From Archilochus colubris (taxonomy: Eukaryota > Chordata > Aves > Apodiformes > Trochilidae), in assembly GCA_023079485.1 (NCBI GenBank), contig CM041084.1, forward strand, positions 10,166,609-10,230,608: a DNA stretch of 64,000 nt, in the 5' to 3' direction. Of this stretch, positions 1-12,505 are shown piece by piece (position 1 is the stretch's first letter; each line of letters opens with the position of its first letter). Below the pieces are notes generated by a model, which was given only the letters and a program-made list of their open reading frames with translations, had not been told where the DNA came from and ran no database searches. The position numbers and the translations under genes are program-made.

Positions 1-3000
1 GCCCAAGAGACAACACAGCTTCCTACTTTTTGGGAGAAAATAGTTTCCAGTAAAAGGAGGTATTGTTTTTGAAATTACTCTATAGGGCACTTTAGGGCAG
101 GTTGTGAATAAGAAGGTCATTCACATCGAAATAAAAAAGAAAAAGGTATAGGTAGACAAAGAGTTTGACAACTGTTTGACATAGCTACATTCTCCATATG
201 ACTAGAGAATGACAGCTGCAGGCCTGAAAATGAGAAAAACATTAATACCTTAATTTTCTCTCAGTCTTTCCAGATCTACTTTAAACACTGAATAATCTCA
301 GCAAAGGTACCAAGATATTGAATGCTTAGTCTAAGCCAAAATTAACAGCCAAAATTTTGATACCCAAGTCACTACAAGTATTGGAAACACACCTTATCTT
401 TGACCTAAACTGGTACTACTTGTCCTCATAATTTAGGTGATGGATTGGAGGGGGCTGCTATTTTGTTTTGTTTGTTTGTTTGAAAACTTATATATGAAAA
501 TTGCCAATGACTCTGGAAATGGGTATTCATAATAGCAGCTTTTTATGTTTTTCTTGATAAGCTTAATCAAAGTATCTGATTATAACTCTTCCCTTAGCAC
601 TTCATGTATTGTCTGCTTGGGAGTACAATAGATGTAATTTTACTCTTTCTGACTAAATGATTTCCATGGTAATTTCATTGCCATTATCCATCCCACATGT
701 GGTGGTTTTGTACATAAATGTGTCTGACCCATGGCTTCTAACTAGTACTCTGAAGAAGTAGCTTTCAAACATAATAATACAGGTAGAAGTCATAGCAGAG
801 CTAATAGCAGCAAGTACAGATGAAAAAAAAATCTTGGACACAGCAAATGTGTTAAATAGAAGCTGAGTTAGAGGAGGATATGAGAGCATACCTGATTACT
901 CTTCAGTGGAAACAGGTCTTGTAAACATATTATATTAGTTAATTCTTGCTAGATTATTCTGCACATCAAGTGTTTAATTTGAATGAAAGTCTGATGCATC
1001 TCAGTTGTCTCTGAGGGCAGTAAGAAAGTTTATGTGATTCCTCTTTGCCTCTTCTTCAAATATCACAGCTTTGAAACAAGGAATGAGAGAGATGAAATGC
1101 TGAGAGAGCAGACCCTGCCATTGACTGGAGGTAAGCAGAAACCAGTAGTCCAGCCAAAGAAACCCATCAGTAGTCAGGCAAGAATGCTCAGTGTTACTGC
1201 TTGGACATATCCAAGAGAATCTCTCTTCTGGTACAAACATTGCCTTATTCTAAACATAAAGCTGGTGAAGTAGAGTTGTATAAAGAGCAGGATGGAAGCC
1301 TATGATGTTACTACATGGAGGTAACAAAACTGATGTTACTTGCTTATCTATTATTCAGATATGACAAATGTCAAAGAACTAATCTTGTGAGGACTCTGAT
1401 TTCTGGGGAATTCAAAATGTAGGCACCCCACACAATGCACAGACAAAGCTCCCCTGGGGAGCAATTGGTCTGTGCTGTTCCCCAGCAGAGAAAATCATCT
1501 TTGTTGTTTGCAGCCAGCATCTGTCTCCTGCAGCTAAAAGTCTGTATCTATTCAGTCCTTTCTTTCTCATAAGACTGACACTCATCTGATGGTGAGACTG
1601 ACTCAATGGGATGAGCACTCATCTAGAAACTGGAGACCTGAGGTGGCAGCTTTCCTTCACTTCACTGAAATAGAAGTTTGAGTGGACATCTTCCACCTTT
1701 AGGTGTATAGCATAAGCATTGATATTTTGATTCTGTCTCACTGAAACTGCTCTTATGTAAAACATCTGAATAAGTGCTGATCAGAGAACACTTGAAAACC
1801 ACAGAAAGTGAAGGCATGTATGTGGTCCAGAAGCCACAGGAGGAGGTTTCTGCTTTAATTTCAGTTAAAAAACCCTGTTCTCACTTTTTTTACCATCCTA
1901 GCATGTTTTTCTCCTCCCCTTTGCAGTGCTGTTACTGCTACATATTTGAGAGACTGTACCAGGCTCAATTTTTTTCCTCTTATATTTTGTGATTTCACTG
2001 AACAGGTAAACTACCATGTCTGCTACACTGATTCAGCTGGCCCTGTTGTATACCAGGTGGCATATGAATATGAAATGCTCAGACTAAGTCGATATTGCAT
2101 CTAAAATTCCTTCAAGGACTCAACAATTTGAAACAGACCTACAAAAATGTAATGGTCCATTCTCATATAGCTAGAGTTGGGCATTAAGAATCCATGCTCA
2201 AGGGAAAGCATGTTTCCCTAATCCATAGTAAGAAATCTCCCTTCATTCTTCCTCGGGTTGATACAGCAGAAATCTCCAAGGTGTATTTTATTTATATATT
2301 ATTGTTATTATTATAATTACTTTAAATTCCCTTTCACTGTGTGTGTTTGACAGAATGTGAGGATAATTTTTTTGATGGGACAGATAAAGGGAAAATCTGC
2401 AGTTGTTTCAATGAAGAAAACAAGCAGTTTCTACACCACTGTTCATTATATCTGATCAGTCAACAGTGAAAGTTGTAGCATGATTCAATACATATAATGC
2501 ACTCTTTGAATGTCATTCATGCAATGTCTGGTTCCTTTATAGAAGACCTTGTTACAGGGGTCAGATTTGAAACTTAGAAAATACACTAGAATACGATTTT
2601 AGATTACTTTGTACTAACCTGATAAAAAAATCCTCCTTTACTATACAGTGACACTTTATTGTATTGTAGCAATCATAATAGCATATGTACCACAAAAGTA
2701 TTCTTTGTTTTACCCAAATACATAAGACTTCATACAGGAACCTTTGCTTTACCTGAAGCCAAAACTGAATTCCTTGTTAAAATCATCCAGCCTTGTCCTG
2801 CATCCCTTTGGACTGCAGCAAAGCTGACTCAAGCAGCGTTGCTATGGGTTGTGTCCTGTCCCCGGGGGATGGATCCCATGTGCTGAGTCACACATGCCAG
2901 GTGGGTACTTTGTCCCCCTGATACTCCCAGTCCTAATTCTCTCACTGCTTTCCCCATGTTTGGTGAAAATGACTCCTTGTGGCTGTTTCAGTGGAGCCAT

Positions 3001-3309
3001 TTACTGTGTGTTGAGGCTTGGTAGCTGGAGCATGGGTCATAGCCAGTGTTGGGTTTTTTTATCCTTGGCCCTCCTCTTTCAGAGGACTTTGGGAAGAGCA
3101 GTCCTTGGCTCACTCTCCTGGCCTGGCTGAACATCCAGGTGACACTCAAAAGTGTCATGAGGTGTCTGAGAGTCCTTACAGACTATACAGTCTATAGATG
3201 GGACTGTTGATGTGGAAACAAAACTACAAGGTAATACTAAAAATAAAGCTGGGCCAACAATTTTGATAGTTTTTAGGCAGAAAACCAAAGTGAGGGAGTC
3301 TCATGGATA
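1..3309. other. Unique AT-rich non-coding DNA
   Basis: No ORF here exceeds 100 codons and none resembles a known protein. The only low-complexity element is a short TTTG run near 461-481. A stretch around 1590-1660 weakly recalls a decayed tRNA-derived SINE head and is treated as a separate finding. I see nothing else that supports a gene or RNA. The block is best read as intergenic or intronic sequence. Confidence 0.6.
461..481. repeat. Short (TTTG)n simple repeat
   Basis: A run of TTTTG and TTTG units, seen directly. It is a common type of low-complexity sequence with no implied function. Confidence 0.8.
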
Positions 3310-3525
3310 TACTTGGATGTTAGGCAGGCCTTTGATAAGGAGGTATATGATAGTCTACGGAGAAAATTAAATCAATTTGTCTCAGACAATACAATTAGTA
3401 CAATCAAAAACTGGCTTGTTAAATATTGACAGTGGAAAATTATACATAATTCATTAAGAAGAGAGAAATTCACTGCTGATATCCCACAAGGACCAGTATT
3501 GTGCTACCTGTTTATAAAGTTTGGA
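3310..3525 (+). pseudogene. Decayed non-LTR retrotransposon reverse transcriptase fragment
   Basis: Reading in frame from 3310 gives YLDVRQAFDK, then a Lys/Leu-rich stretch, KNWLVKY, and then IPQGPVL followed by CYLF. In CR1/L2/Jockey-type LINEs the first block corresponds to RT motif A (YLDFSKAFD), NWL is a common intermediate, and the last is the (G)VPQGSVL motif. The distance from the first Tyr to the PQG block is about 57 residues, against about 59 in the CR1 copy at 28523. The frame is broken by TGA at 3427-3429 and ends at TAA at 3526-3528. No downstream DD motif is visible. It is much more diverged than the two younger CR1 copies here, so it is probably an ancient insertion. CR1-like and Jockey-like origins cannot be separated by eye. 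Confidence 0.55.
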
Positions 3526-6500
3526 TAAATATATCTACAAAATTGTGTCAAAAACAATGAGTTATTCAAGATGCACTTAGAAAAGAGAACAATTTGGACC
3601 ACTTCACTAGATTAAATAATAGCCAATATGTATCGCTGTACTATTTGCTGAGAAGGTGAGGGTGAGAGGTGTGGAGGAGCTTATGAAAATACATGACCAA
3701 ATTTTCCAGATTTCACAACCCAAACACTTTGGGCTTTCACCTGCCAGTGGAAGCTTTTTTGCAGATAAGCCTGACTTGATGTAGCAGCATCCCAGCAGAA
3801 TTAGTAGGACTGCTCTAAGAATTCGAACTTATTTTTATTGGATGGAAAAAAAATAAATCCCTCACTACAAATTTTCTCACATTTACAGTTCTGTTTCACA
3901 GCATCTAACATCAAACACATGAAGCAGCACCCTAACAGACAGCCCAGCACTGTAGGTCCCTGGGCTAGCATCCAGCCATGTGCTGAAGAACACAAAAAAT
4001 CATCCTCCACTATCAGATCGCTTGATATATTGAGACAACTTTACACAATTATATTAGTCTCCTAATAATAATGACTATCATAGAAAGAAAAAGCAATTAT
4101 TTTCTTTTACCTTCTTAATAGCATGAATATTTTTACTATCTAGTCTCTCATGCCAACACCTGAATCGTGGAAAGCTCAGTGTTAAAAGTGTGAATAAACT
4201 ACAAAGGAACATCTGGGGTGGCTGTAGTTACCAATCTCTGACTCTACTATTAATCATTTAAGCTATCCAACTTTTGCAAATACTAATTTAAAATAAACAC
4301 CAGTAGCTAAATTCATAAATATATCATCAGTCAAGACTTGCTTCCCTTTGAAAATGTGTTGAAGTAGCCAGAATAATTGTTTTATTGAAAATCCTCAAAA
4401 CTGTTTCCTTGTAAATCCTTAGAAGGGCACAATTGTCTGAGACTGCTATTTCACTTAATTTCTGTAGATATAAAACACCTGAGTCATCCAAACTGTCTCC
4501 TCTGTCACAGGGTTTTTCAGATAAATTTTTTGATTTTAGATGTCTTCTTCACACTCTTCTGATTTAATAAATGCTTATTAATCCCTTAATGCTATAAACA
4601 AGTATAGCCATAGATTCGTAACAAATCTTCTACTATCTGGTACATATTTACTACTCTTAAGTAATTTAGCTTGTGGTAAGATTTCATATTCTCTAATCAT
4701 TGGACAGAACAGGCTCTTTGAGCCTGACATAAAGCAGTGATGCTTCTTCCAACTCAAAAACATTGTCTGTAATGATGGTTGTGTAGCAGCCTCAGCTAAC
4801 ATTTTCAAGATTCTTATCTATGTATAAAGCATCACTTGGGAACCTCAGAATATACAGTGATTTTTTAATAAGTGATCAAGTTTTAAATAATACATGGCTT
4901 TTGTTATATAATATTAGAAAGTTGTTCCAGAAAACAATGCTTTGATGGATAAAACTTATCCTGACTTGCAGCCTACCTGTATTCCTAGGCAGTCTGGATC
5001 CATTACCTACCTTGTTAGTTAGACTGAGTAGCACTTTGCTTTTTCTCAGCTCTGTTGTATTTCCAAACCCATTATATCCACTCTCAGCCTTTATTTAAAG
5101 AAGATTGATCATTTTATACTCTTTTTTTTCCCCTGTTAGTTGCCTGTACTATTTTCATGCAGACAAAAATATGGGTGATTAAATTTGAATGCAATATTCT
5201 AGCAGGATCCCTACCATTCCTTGCATAATGCCATTAGAACTACTCTTTCTCTACAGAAAGTACTCAGCCTACAGCATTCCTACTGCTGCCCTTCATTTCT
5301 CATGGGTGTGCCATAACAACAGACCAAGGTCATTCTGTCAGCTAATTTAGCCAGATTTCTCTTTCCTTCAGCACAAACAAAATAAGCAGCAATGACCAGT
5401 CAGCTGCTTTATGTTATGTGTATCTCTGTACAGTGCATATGCCTGTTGCATCAGCTCTGCTCCCAAATTTGCTGCTTCAGCACAGAAAGAAAACAGTTAA
5501 AAATCTGAGGAGCACAGTGATGGCAGAGAGCTCCAAAGCAGACTAAGAGTGAAGACTGTATACCAGAAAGCAAAACACATAATGTTATTTATAGCAAATG
5601 TCACAACATACAATTTATTATGGTGTCTTATCCTCATATGCTACATATTTTTGTACATAAAATTGCATAATATTTCTATTTTATACATACATAAAGATAC
5701 TACATATAATACAACATTCCTAAAAAGTATAATAATGTAAATTAACTGAAACATGTATTTAAAAAATTGCTATTCTAAATATTAGAGTTCCAAGTCCCGG
5801 GATTCAAAGGAGTTCAAACATTTTTCTGAGAAATAGAAGTAATTAAAATCTATATATGAGTGCATGAAAACTTCATAGGATGATTCTGATCAGTTTAGCA
5901 AATTAATACATTCCTCTATAAACAGCTTTAAATTACCTTCTTTTATGTCATGAGCAGTCGTGAATCCAAAAACAAATGCATTTTGGCTTTCTAAGTAAAT
6001 TATGCCTGCATTTTATAAGTGATTTCTGTAGATGTCATGCACTTGTGTGATACTCTGAGGTATGTGTATCCAGCATGGCAGAAAACGGTTTAATTTCAAA
6101 AAGCATTGTTTTCATTTACATTTTTCAAAAATCTTGAAGATTTCTGTATCATGAGTCGATTTAAGGAGAAGAGCTTAAACTGGCCCTTATATTGCCTGAA
6201 AATTCTCTTATCAGACTCTATGTTTCTAGCAGTAATCCAGCTAGAGCATTCACTGTTGAACTAAAGAAGGAAAACAAGTATTTCTATTTTAAGAGACACA
6301 TGAACCTCGTTGGAATTAAAATACTCTGGAAATGTAAGCCCTGCAGTGGCAGGACTTTTTGAAATAGTTTTCTGAAGTTTTGATGGACCTGCACATACGA
6401 GTAAATTTAGTGTTACTGAAATTCCATCAAGATATTTTAGCTTAAAATTCAAGGTCCATGTATTTTTTTTTGCTAGGGCAGAGGGTGGCAATCAACACCT

Positions 6501-7595
6501 GAAGCAGAATTTCACAAGTCCTGTGCCAAGTAGACTTCCAGCCAACTACACATTAATTTTAGCAGATAAGAACTAACACAAGTTTGAGTTTTCTTGAGGC
6601 TGAGACACACCTGCAGTTTTGCTTTGGGGTTTTCATTCCTCTTATGATACAAAAAGAATGGATCAAACTGAAATTAAAAGGTTTAATATTCTTGCAGTGG
6701 TGAAGATGAAACTGTTGTGAAATACTAGTGCTATGTGTTGAAAATCAAACAAAACCATCAGCTCCTCCCATCCCGGGAAACATTAGTGGTGGGATATTCC
6801 ACTGAATCAGCAACTGTCAATGCTCTCAAATTTAATGTCAATTTATTGATTATTATTCTGAAAGTACAGAATCCTGATTCCCAGTCTGTGCTGCCTGATT
6901 CAAACTGAACAGCTTAATTTTTCCTACTGGAAAATCTTCCCTCATTGCTTGTGACGTCTACATTCCACAGCAGTAATATATGGGCAACAATTTGCCCTAA
7001 CCAGTTTTATTCCTGATGTATCTGTAATACCATCCAGGTCACCCTTTGCAGGATTCTTAAACTGCATTCAATGAATGGTTAAGCAATAGCTCATTTACAA
7101 TTTTTCCTTTCTGTGCTATTTCCCTAAAGACAGAGGTGGAAGATCTGAGATGGGGAGAACAGAAAAAAAAAAAATGAGTGAACAGAGCCTGCACAGAAAC
7201 CTTGCTCATGTGCACCATACGTGAGCTATAGCATTGAGAAAATGAATCAAATTTTGTCTTGCCATATTGTTTTTCATCAAGAAGCATCAGACTCTCTGAA
7301 GTGTGGCCTTGGAGGAAAGAGACTGCATTGATTCCTCGTCACAGAGCAGCTGGGGCAGAGCAGTGAGAAGCAAAAATGAGCGAGTTCTGCTAAGGACCCA
7401 GAGTGGCTCTGGCTTCCACTGATGTTCACCTCCAGGAAGAGTCTCTCCATGCTCTGCATGATGATTCAGGATGCAGTATTTGCTATGATCCCATTTTACA
7501 GGTATGGAGACTGTGTTCTGGAAATAAATGAAGAATTTGTTCACAAATTTGACCCATTCCTCAAACTCTTCCTTATGCCTTCCTCTTCCTCTTCC

Positions 7596-7624
7596 AAAAA
7601 ACAAAACCAACAAAACCAACAAAC
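7596..7624. repeat. A-rich AAAACC/AACC simple repeat
   Basis: Repeated AAAACC and AACCAAC units seen directly. It is a low-complexity tract with no sign of being the tail of an adjacent retroelement. Confidence 0.6.
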
Positions 7625-10600
7625 TCATTTATTTATTTCAAGAGAAAACTAACATCTATTTTTCATGTATGCTCAACTCGCCACCTCTTACCCTTTTTCC
7701 TCTGTTTCTGCCCAGTCTCTATTTTCTGACCTCAGTAATTTAAACCCTTGTACCTTTCTAATGGTTCCTTTTCTATGTTCTGTGGACCTTTGTCTTTTTA
7801 AATTCCCTCTTTGGGGATCTTGAATAGCTCTGTCTTTTCTTTATACGTATTTTCTAGTTAAATGTAACCTACAAACATAAATGCTTCCACTGCTTCTATG
7901 CCTCATTTCTATCCTTGTCGATGGGATTAATATGTCCAAATGTAGAATTTTTTTTTGAACCACCCATTGTAGGTTCTCTGTGTAGTCTGAAAATGAAGCC
8001 AATATTTAAAGAATGTTGAGTGCAATTCACCCGACTGCTCAAGAACACCTCTAAAATAAGTCAGCTGAATAATGATCTAAATAAGCTTCTTTCACTATAA
8101 AGGTTAATATCTAAATAGTATCCTCTTACAGTAATCTTACATTACATATACAAAAATAACATTTCTTGATCTGCTACTTCTTGCACATCAGACTCCAAGT
8201 TCTCAGGGCTTTGACCATATTTTTGGTCTGATTTCTGTTTCTTCTAGTACACCAGAATCCCAGCATACATCCTTAAGTAGACCACATTATCACTCCTACA
8301 GCAGCAAATGTGCCAAATTTCACAAAATTTTCACACTGGAAAGATCCAACAGAGATGAGGATTTTGACTAACATGTTCATGAAGTAGTTAGATTATGCCA
8401 GAATTTATTTATTTATATTATTTTCTTTTCTCACCAGAAAATAAATTGCACTTTCAGAGCATGAGAATGTCAATTTACAGCACAGTTATAAAAGTATGTG
8501 AGTATCACGATTCATCCTAAGGCAATGGGCATTAAGGAAAGGAAGGTTTAAGTGTTAATGTGGCTGTCAGTCACAGAGGAAGGAAAAGAAACCCCACAAG
8601 TTTATTGAATTATTTGTACTTGGATTGATATTCCATTCTTGATCAACCAAATTCAACAGCAACAAAATGTCACTATGAATATTCTCCAGGTAGCTTGGAA
8701 GTGTAGGGATAATTTTATAGGAGGATTTTCTAATGTAATTTCCCTTGTGGAAGTAATGTTTTTAGTGCCTAGTGCACCAAAACAAAACTAGGATAGTAAC
8801 AGATGCTCTTAAAGTGTTTCCTAAGTGGACAAATGGCCTTGGTAACACAATAGGGACTCAGACTGTTATTTATCAGAAACTGTGCAAGAGCTGTCTTTCA
8901 ACCTCACTTTGGAGAGCTGGACTCCCACTTTCCTCTTCTCTTGTAAATCTGCACTTAGTTCTGAAAAATATCAAGTCCTCAGGGAAGATCATTAAGGTGC
9001 TTTGTAAGTGGCTAACAATAATTACTGGAAAAGCAAGCAAAATGTGCTAATTAAAGATGAACTGAATGATGTGAAGAACTGAACTATCCATTGCCTAGAT
9101 AGCTCCAGCTATTCAAAAGCACTGGCTGAAAAAAATTAGTAGGTGGCTAAAAGGAAATATCTGTCATACTGGCACAAGGGTGACATTGTGATTCTCTCCT
9201 TCCTCTCTCTATCTCAAAAGCACTATAACTTTTAAACTCTGGTTTATTTCTCCTCCTGGGCTCCTGGGAAAGTCCTAATGACTGGATTTGCTAATGATTT
9301 ATCTTTTCTTTAGTTCTATGACGTGTCTATACAGGTACAATGGTGTTTTCAACCTCATTACTTCCACTTTACCACAGGACTTATACAAAAAAAAGATTAA
9401 TTCAAATGAGGCATCCTGTTCTCCTTCACAACTGAAACACAGATGATAAACTGAAGTGATTATATTATGGAGGCTATTATATAGAAAAAATTAAATAACT
9501 TTCTTTTTAAAAGGAATGGAAATATATGAGGGCAGCAGTTCTAAGGCACTGAAATATAGAACTAAAATAACCATATGTCTTCTTGGAAGGGAAATTACAA
9601 AGGGGAAATATCTATTCTTTTTAAAATGTTTAAGCTGATTTAGAAATAAGAATAATAAAATTCTCCAGCCATGAGAACAGGGTCATTGCACATCAGCATA
9701 GTGGCATAGATTCACAGTTGCACTACTACACGAGATGCCATTTTCAGATTATTTTATTTTTCCTCACAGTAATTCTGAACTTTCTTTGGTCTTAAATCCT
9801 CATTAAGTAGTACTAAACTACTGTGATTTTTGTCACACATAAGGTCCATAGTCTCAAATTTAGTGTTTTATGCCCAAGTGTGATTTGGGCATAAGTAATA
9901 GCATGAGCATTAGTTCTTTATGAGTCCTACAAGAGATGTAAAAAACTCTTGATACATGGTAGAGTTTTTTCAAGGTTCATCATAATTATACAGATCTAAC
10001 CCTGCTTTCCATACTCTGCTGTAAAATGAGCGTGGCATATGCCAACTTTCTGCACTGACACACATCACTGACACAAAAGGTTCTCTCATTATCCACATGA
10101 AATATTATTGGGTGTAGCAGTGATGAAATACAGCACATTAAACACTAGAAAGAGAATTAGTTGTCTCTCCATACCATTAGTTTTTCTCTAGAGGAATCCA
10201 GCAATATATCAGTTATCTCTGATACAAAAAAAGTACTTTCTTGAGATCTTTTTTGTCTTACTCAAATTCTCAATGTCATAACGAGGACAGAACTGATGAG
10301 CAATGCTAGCAATAGCTTTTCTGTCCTAGAAGCACAAGATCAGAACAATGAGGATATATTTTGGCTCCATCAGCACAGAAAGAACAGTTGTGGTGGGCTG
10401 GAGCCCTCCATCACAAGTCCATTCTCTCCTCAACTCCAAGCAAGGTCTACTGCAACCCTGAAAAATGCTGGCTCTGTGCTGAGCATCCTGCTGCTCCCTC
10501 TCAGTGATTTGCAGAGCTCTTTTCCACACTTTTAGGAAAAATCCCATATGTGGTCCCATATGTGATAACACAGGGGGTCAGACTTACTTCAGAAAAGTTT

Positions 10601-10872
10601 TTAAATCTGTAGGACTTCAGAAATGCATGTTCTTCACTGCAAGGAGCCTTCAGAAAAGCACTGCTGAGTTTTCATCAGAGCACTTTTAAACATCTCTTTG
10701 CTTGGTTTCCTTCTTGCTGTCTTGAGTTCTCTCTTGAGGCCTCATGGGGGACGTGGAGATGAGCAACAGGGTCTTGGGAAACAGGACACTGCACAAGGAA
10801 GTATCTGCAAAATTTTCTGATTAATAACCTGTAAATTAGTCACTTCCTGCACTGGACATGAGTGTTGTATGT

Positions 10873-10925
10873 GTTATATATAAAATATGTTATAAATTAT
10901 ATGTGTTATATATATGTGTTTATAG
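10873..10925. repeat. TA-rich low-complexity tract
   Basis: Alternating TATA runs with interspersed TGTGTTAT words, including two copies of GTGTTATATAT. It is an imperfect AT microsatellite. Confidence 0.6.
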
Positions 10926-12357
10926 TGTTATGAATTCCTATGTTATTCTGAGTGGGGTTTTGTGCATTCAGTGCCCTCTAGGCAGGAAAGCCAATTCTCA
11001 TGGAAAGTTTTCACTTTTCCAAGCAGACAGGATGGCAGTTCCACAGCACACACTTCAGTTTAAATAATGTGCATAAGACTTTGCCATTTGCTCTCATTAT
11101 TTCAAATGTTATTCCAGGTGAACTGATTCAATCCATAGGAAATTTTGCATTTCTTTTCCTCCTTTTGCTGTGTTTCTATGACAGAAAATGGCCATACTGC
11201 CAAGGTCGAAGATAGCATCAGGAAATGAGCAAAACAGGGAAAAAATGCTGCAGGTTGGGTTAGGAGGCTTGTTCTTGGGAAAATGGAATCAAAATAGCCC
11301 TCCACCACAGAGTAAGAACAATGTAATACCATTTCCTACGTTTTCAAAGCTACTGCTATATCTAGATAAGGAAAGAGGAAATCGCTGGGTTTATTTTCTT
11401 GTGTAGTAGGAACTAGATGAAGCATTTGACTAAAAGAACTAGATTTCAAATTTAATCAATACTCAAAATATTGTCTTCATGAAGCAAAATGAGCTTTTTT
11501 TTGTTTCTTTTATTTTATGCTGGCGAGTGCTTATGACATAATCAAACAAAAATCAACAGCTAAAATTTGGCACTTTCATTCTGGCAAAAGGCTGGTAGTG
11601 CAGGGGCAGAGGGCTGAGCTTGGCCAGTTCACCTCTTTGTAAAATTATTCTTGTTTTCTTTACAATTCTACCTTGGGATAGCACCTGCATTACTTATAGA
11701 CAATAACACTCCATGATGAAATTTATTAAAAAGCATCTTAGCTGCTCTTGTATAATCCACTGTGTTTATCTTTAGTATTTGAACTTATTTGAAAATACTT
11801 TTCCACATACTCTAGGATTGAATCCACTTTAAAATATCTGTGTAATCACCCAAAGAAAAAGGCAATATAGAGGTAAATGCAGCGTAGAATCCACAACAAG
11901 AGATTTAAATAATATTTTCAGCTCTTTCCATAGGTTCAAGGACATGAAACAAGTGAATGTGGTGATAATAATAACACAAATTTTCTTTTAGCTTCCTACA
12001 GCCCAGAAAATGAAAATAAAGTAACCCAATACTGGCTTATACATGATTTGCTTGTAGTGACAGATGTGTCATGGAACTTGGCATAATTTCTTAGGTCACA
12101 GACTTTGAAACCACAGTACAATGTGAGCAGTTTAACCAATTGAAGTAAAAATAATCATTTCCTGTCCTGCAGTCATAAAATGTTCCTAAATAGACCACAG
12201 ATAACTCCCTCAGTTTACCACAGAGCAATGGCTGCAGTTGGTATTTGTTAAACCCATGGAGTAAGAAGCAGAAATCTCAGTGTTTTTTAGAATGAATTTG
12301 TGTTTCCAAGAACTGCCTCAAATTATGCCTTTCACTACCACAAACCTCTGCCCCTCT

Positions 12358-12505
12358 AAAAAACCAAAAACCAAACAAAAAAACCAAACCAAACAAACAA
12401 AAAACCAACCAACCAACCAAACAAAAAACACCAACAAACAAACAAAACAAAAAAACCCAAAAAACAAAAACCAAACCAACCAAACAAAAAAACCCAAAAA
12501 CCCCC
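12358..12505. repeat. (CAAA/CCAA)n simple repeat, about 148 bp
   Basis: This is an interrupted microsatellite made almost wholly of A and C on the plus strand (CCAA, CAAA, AAAACC units), including four successive CCAA units near 12405-12420. It produces long spurious ORFs on both strands: Lys/Asn/Thr/Gln-rich on plus and Phe/Leu/Val/Gly/Trp-rich on minus. These are not proteins. It is the most prominent simple repeat in the window. Confidence 0.9.

Larger units (their letters stand above)
3530..12357. other. Unique AT-rich non-coding DNA
   Basis: The block contains only short, unrelated ORFs. Minor low-complexity tracts occur at 7596-7624 (AAAACC-type) and 10873-10925 (TA-rich). A short match around 7488-7515 to the ancient MIR SINE core phrase is too short to annotate. 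No splice-bounded exon or RNA gene could be supported. Confidence 0.6.

Noticed and set aside
7488..7515. Phrase ATCCCATTTTACAGGTATGG resembling the MIR SINE core
   Set aside because: The similarity covers under 30 bases and the expected flanks (GAGGCACAGAG, TTAAGTAACTTGCCC) are absent.
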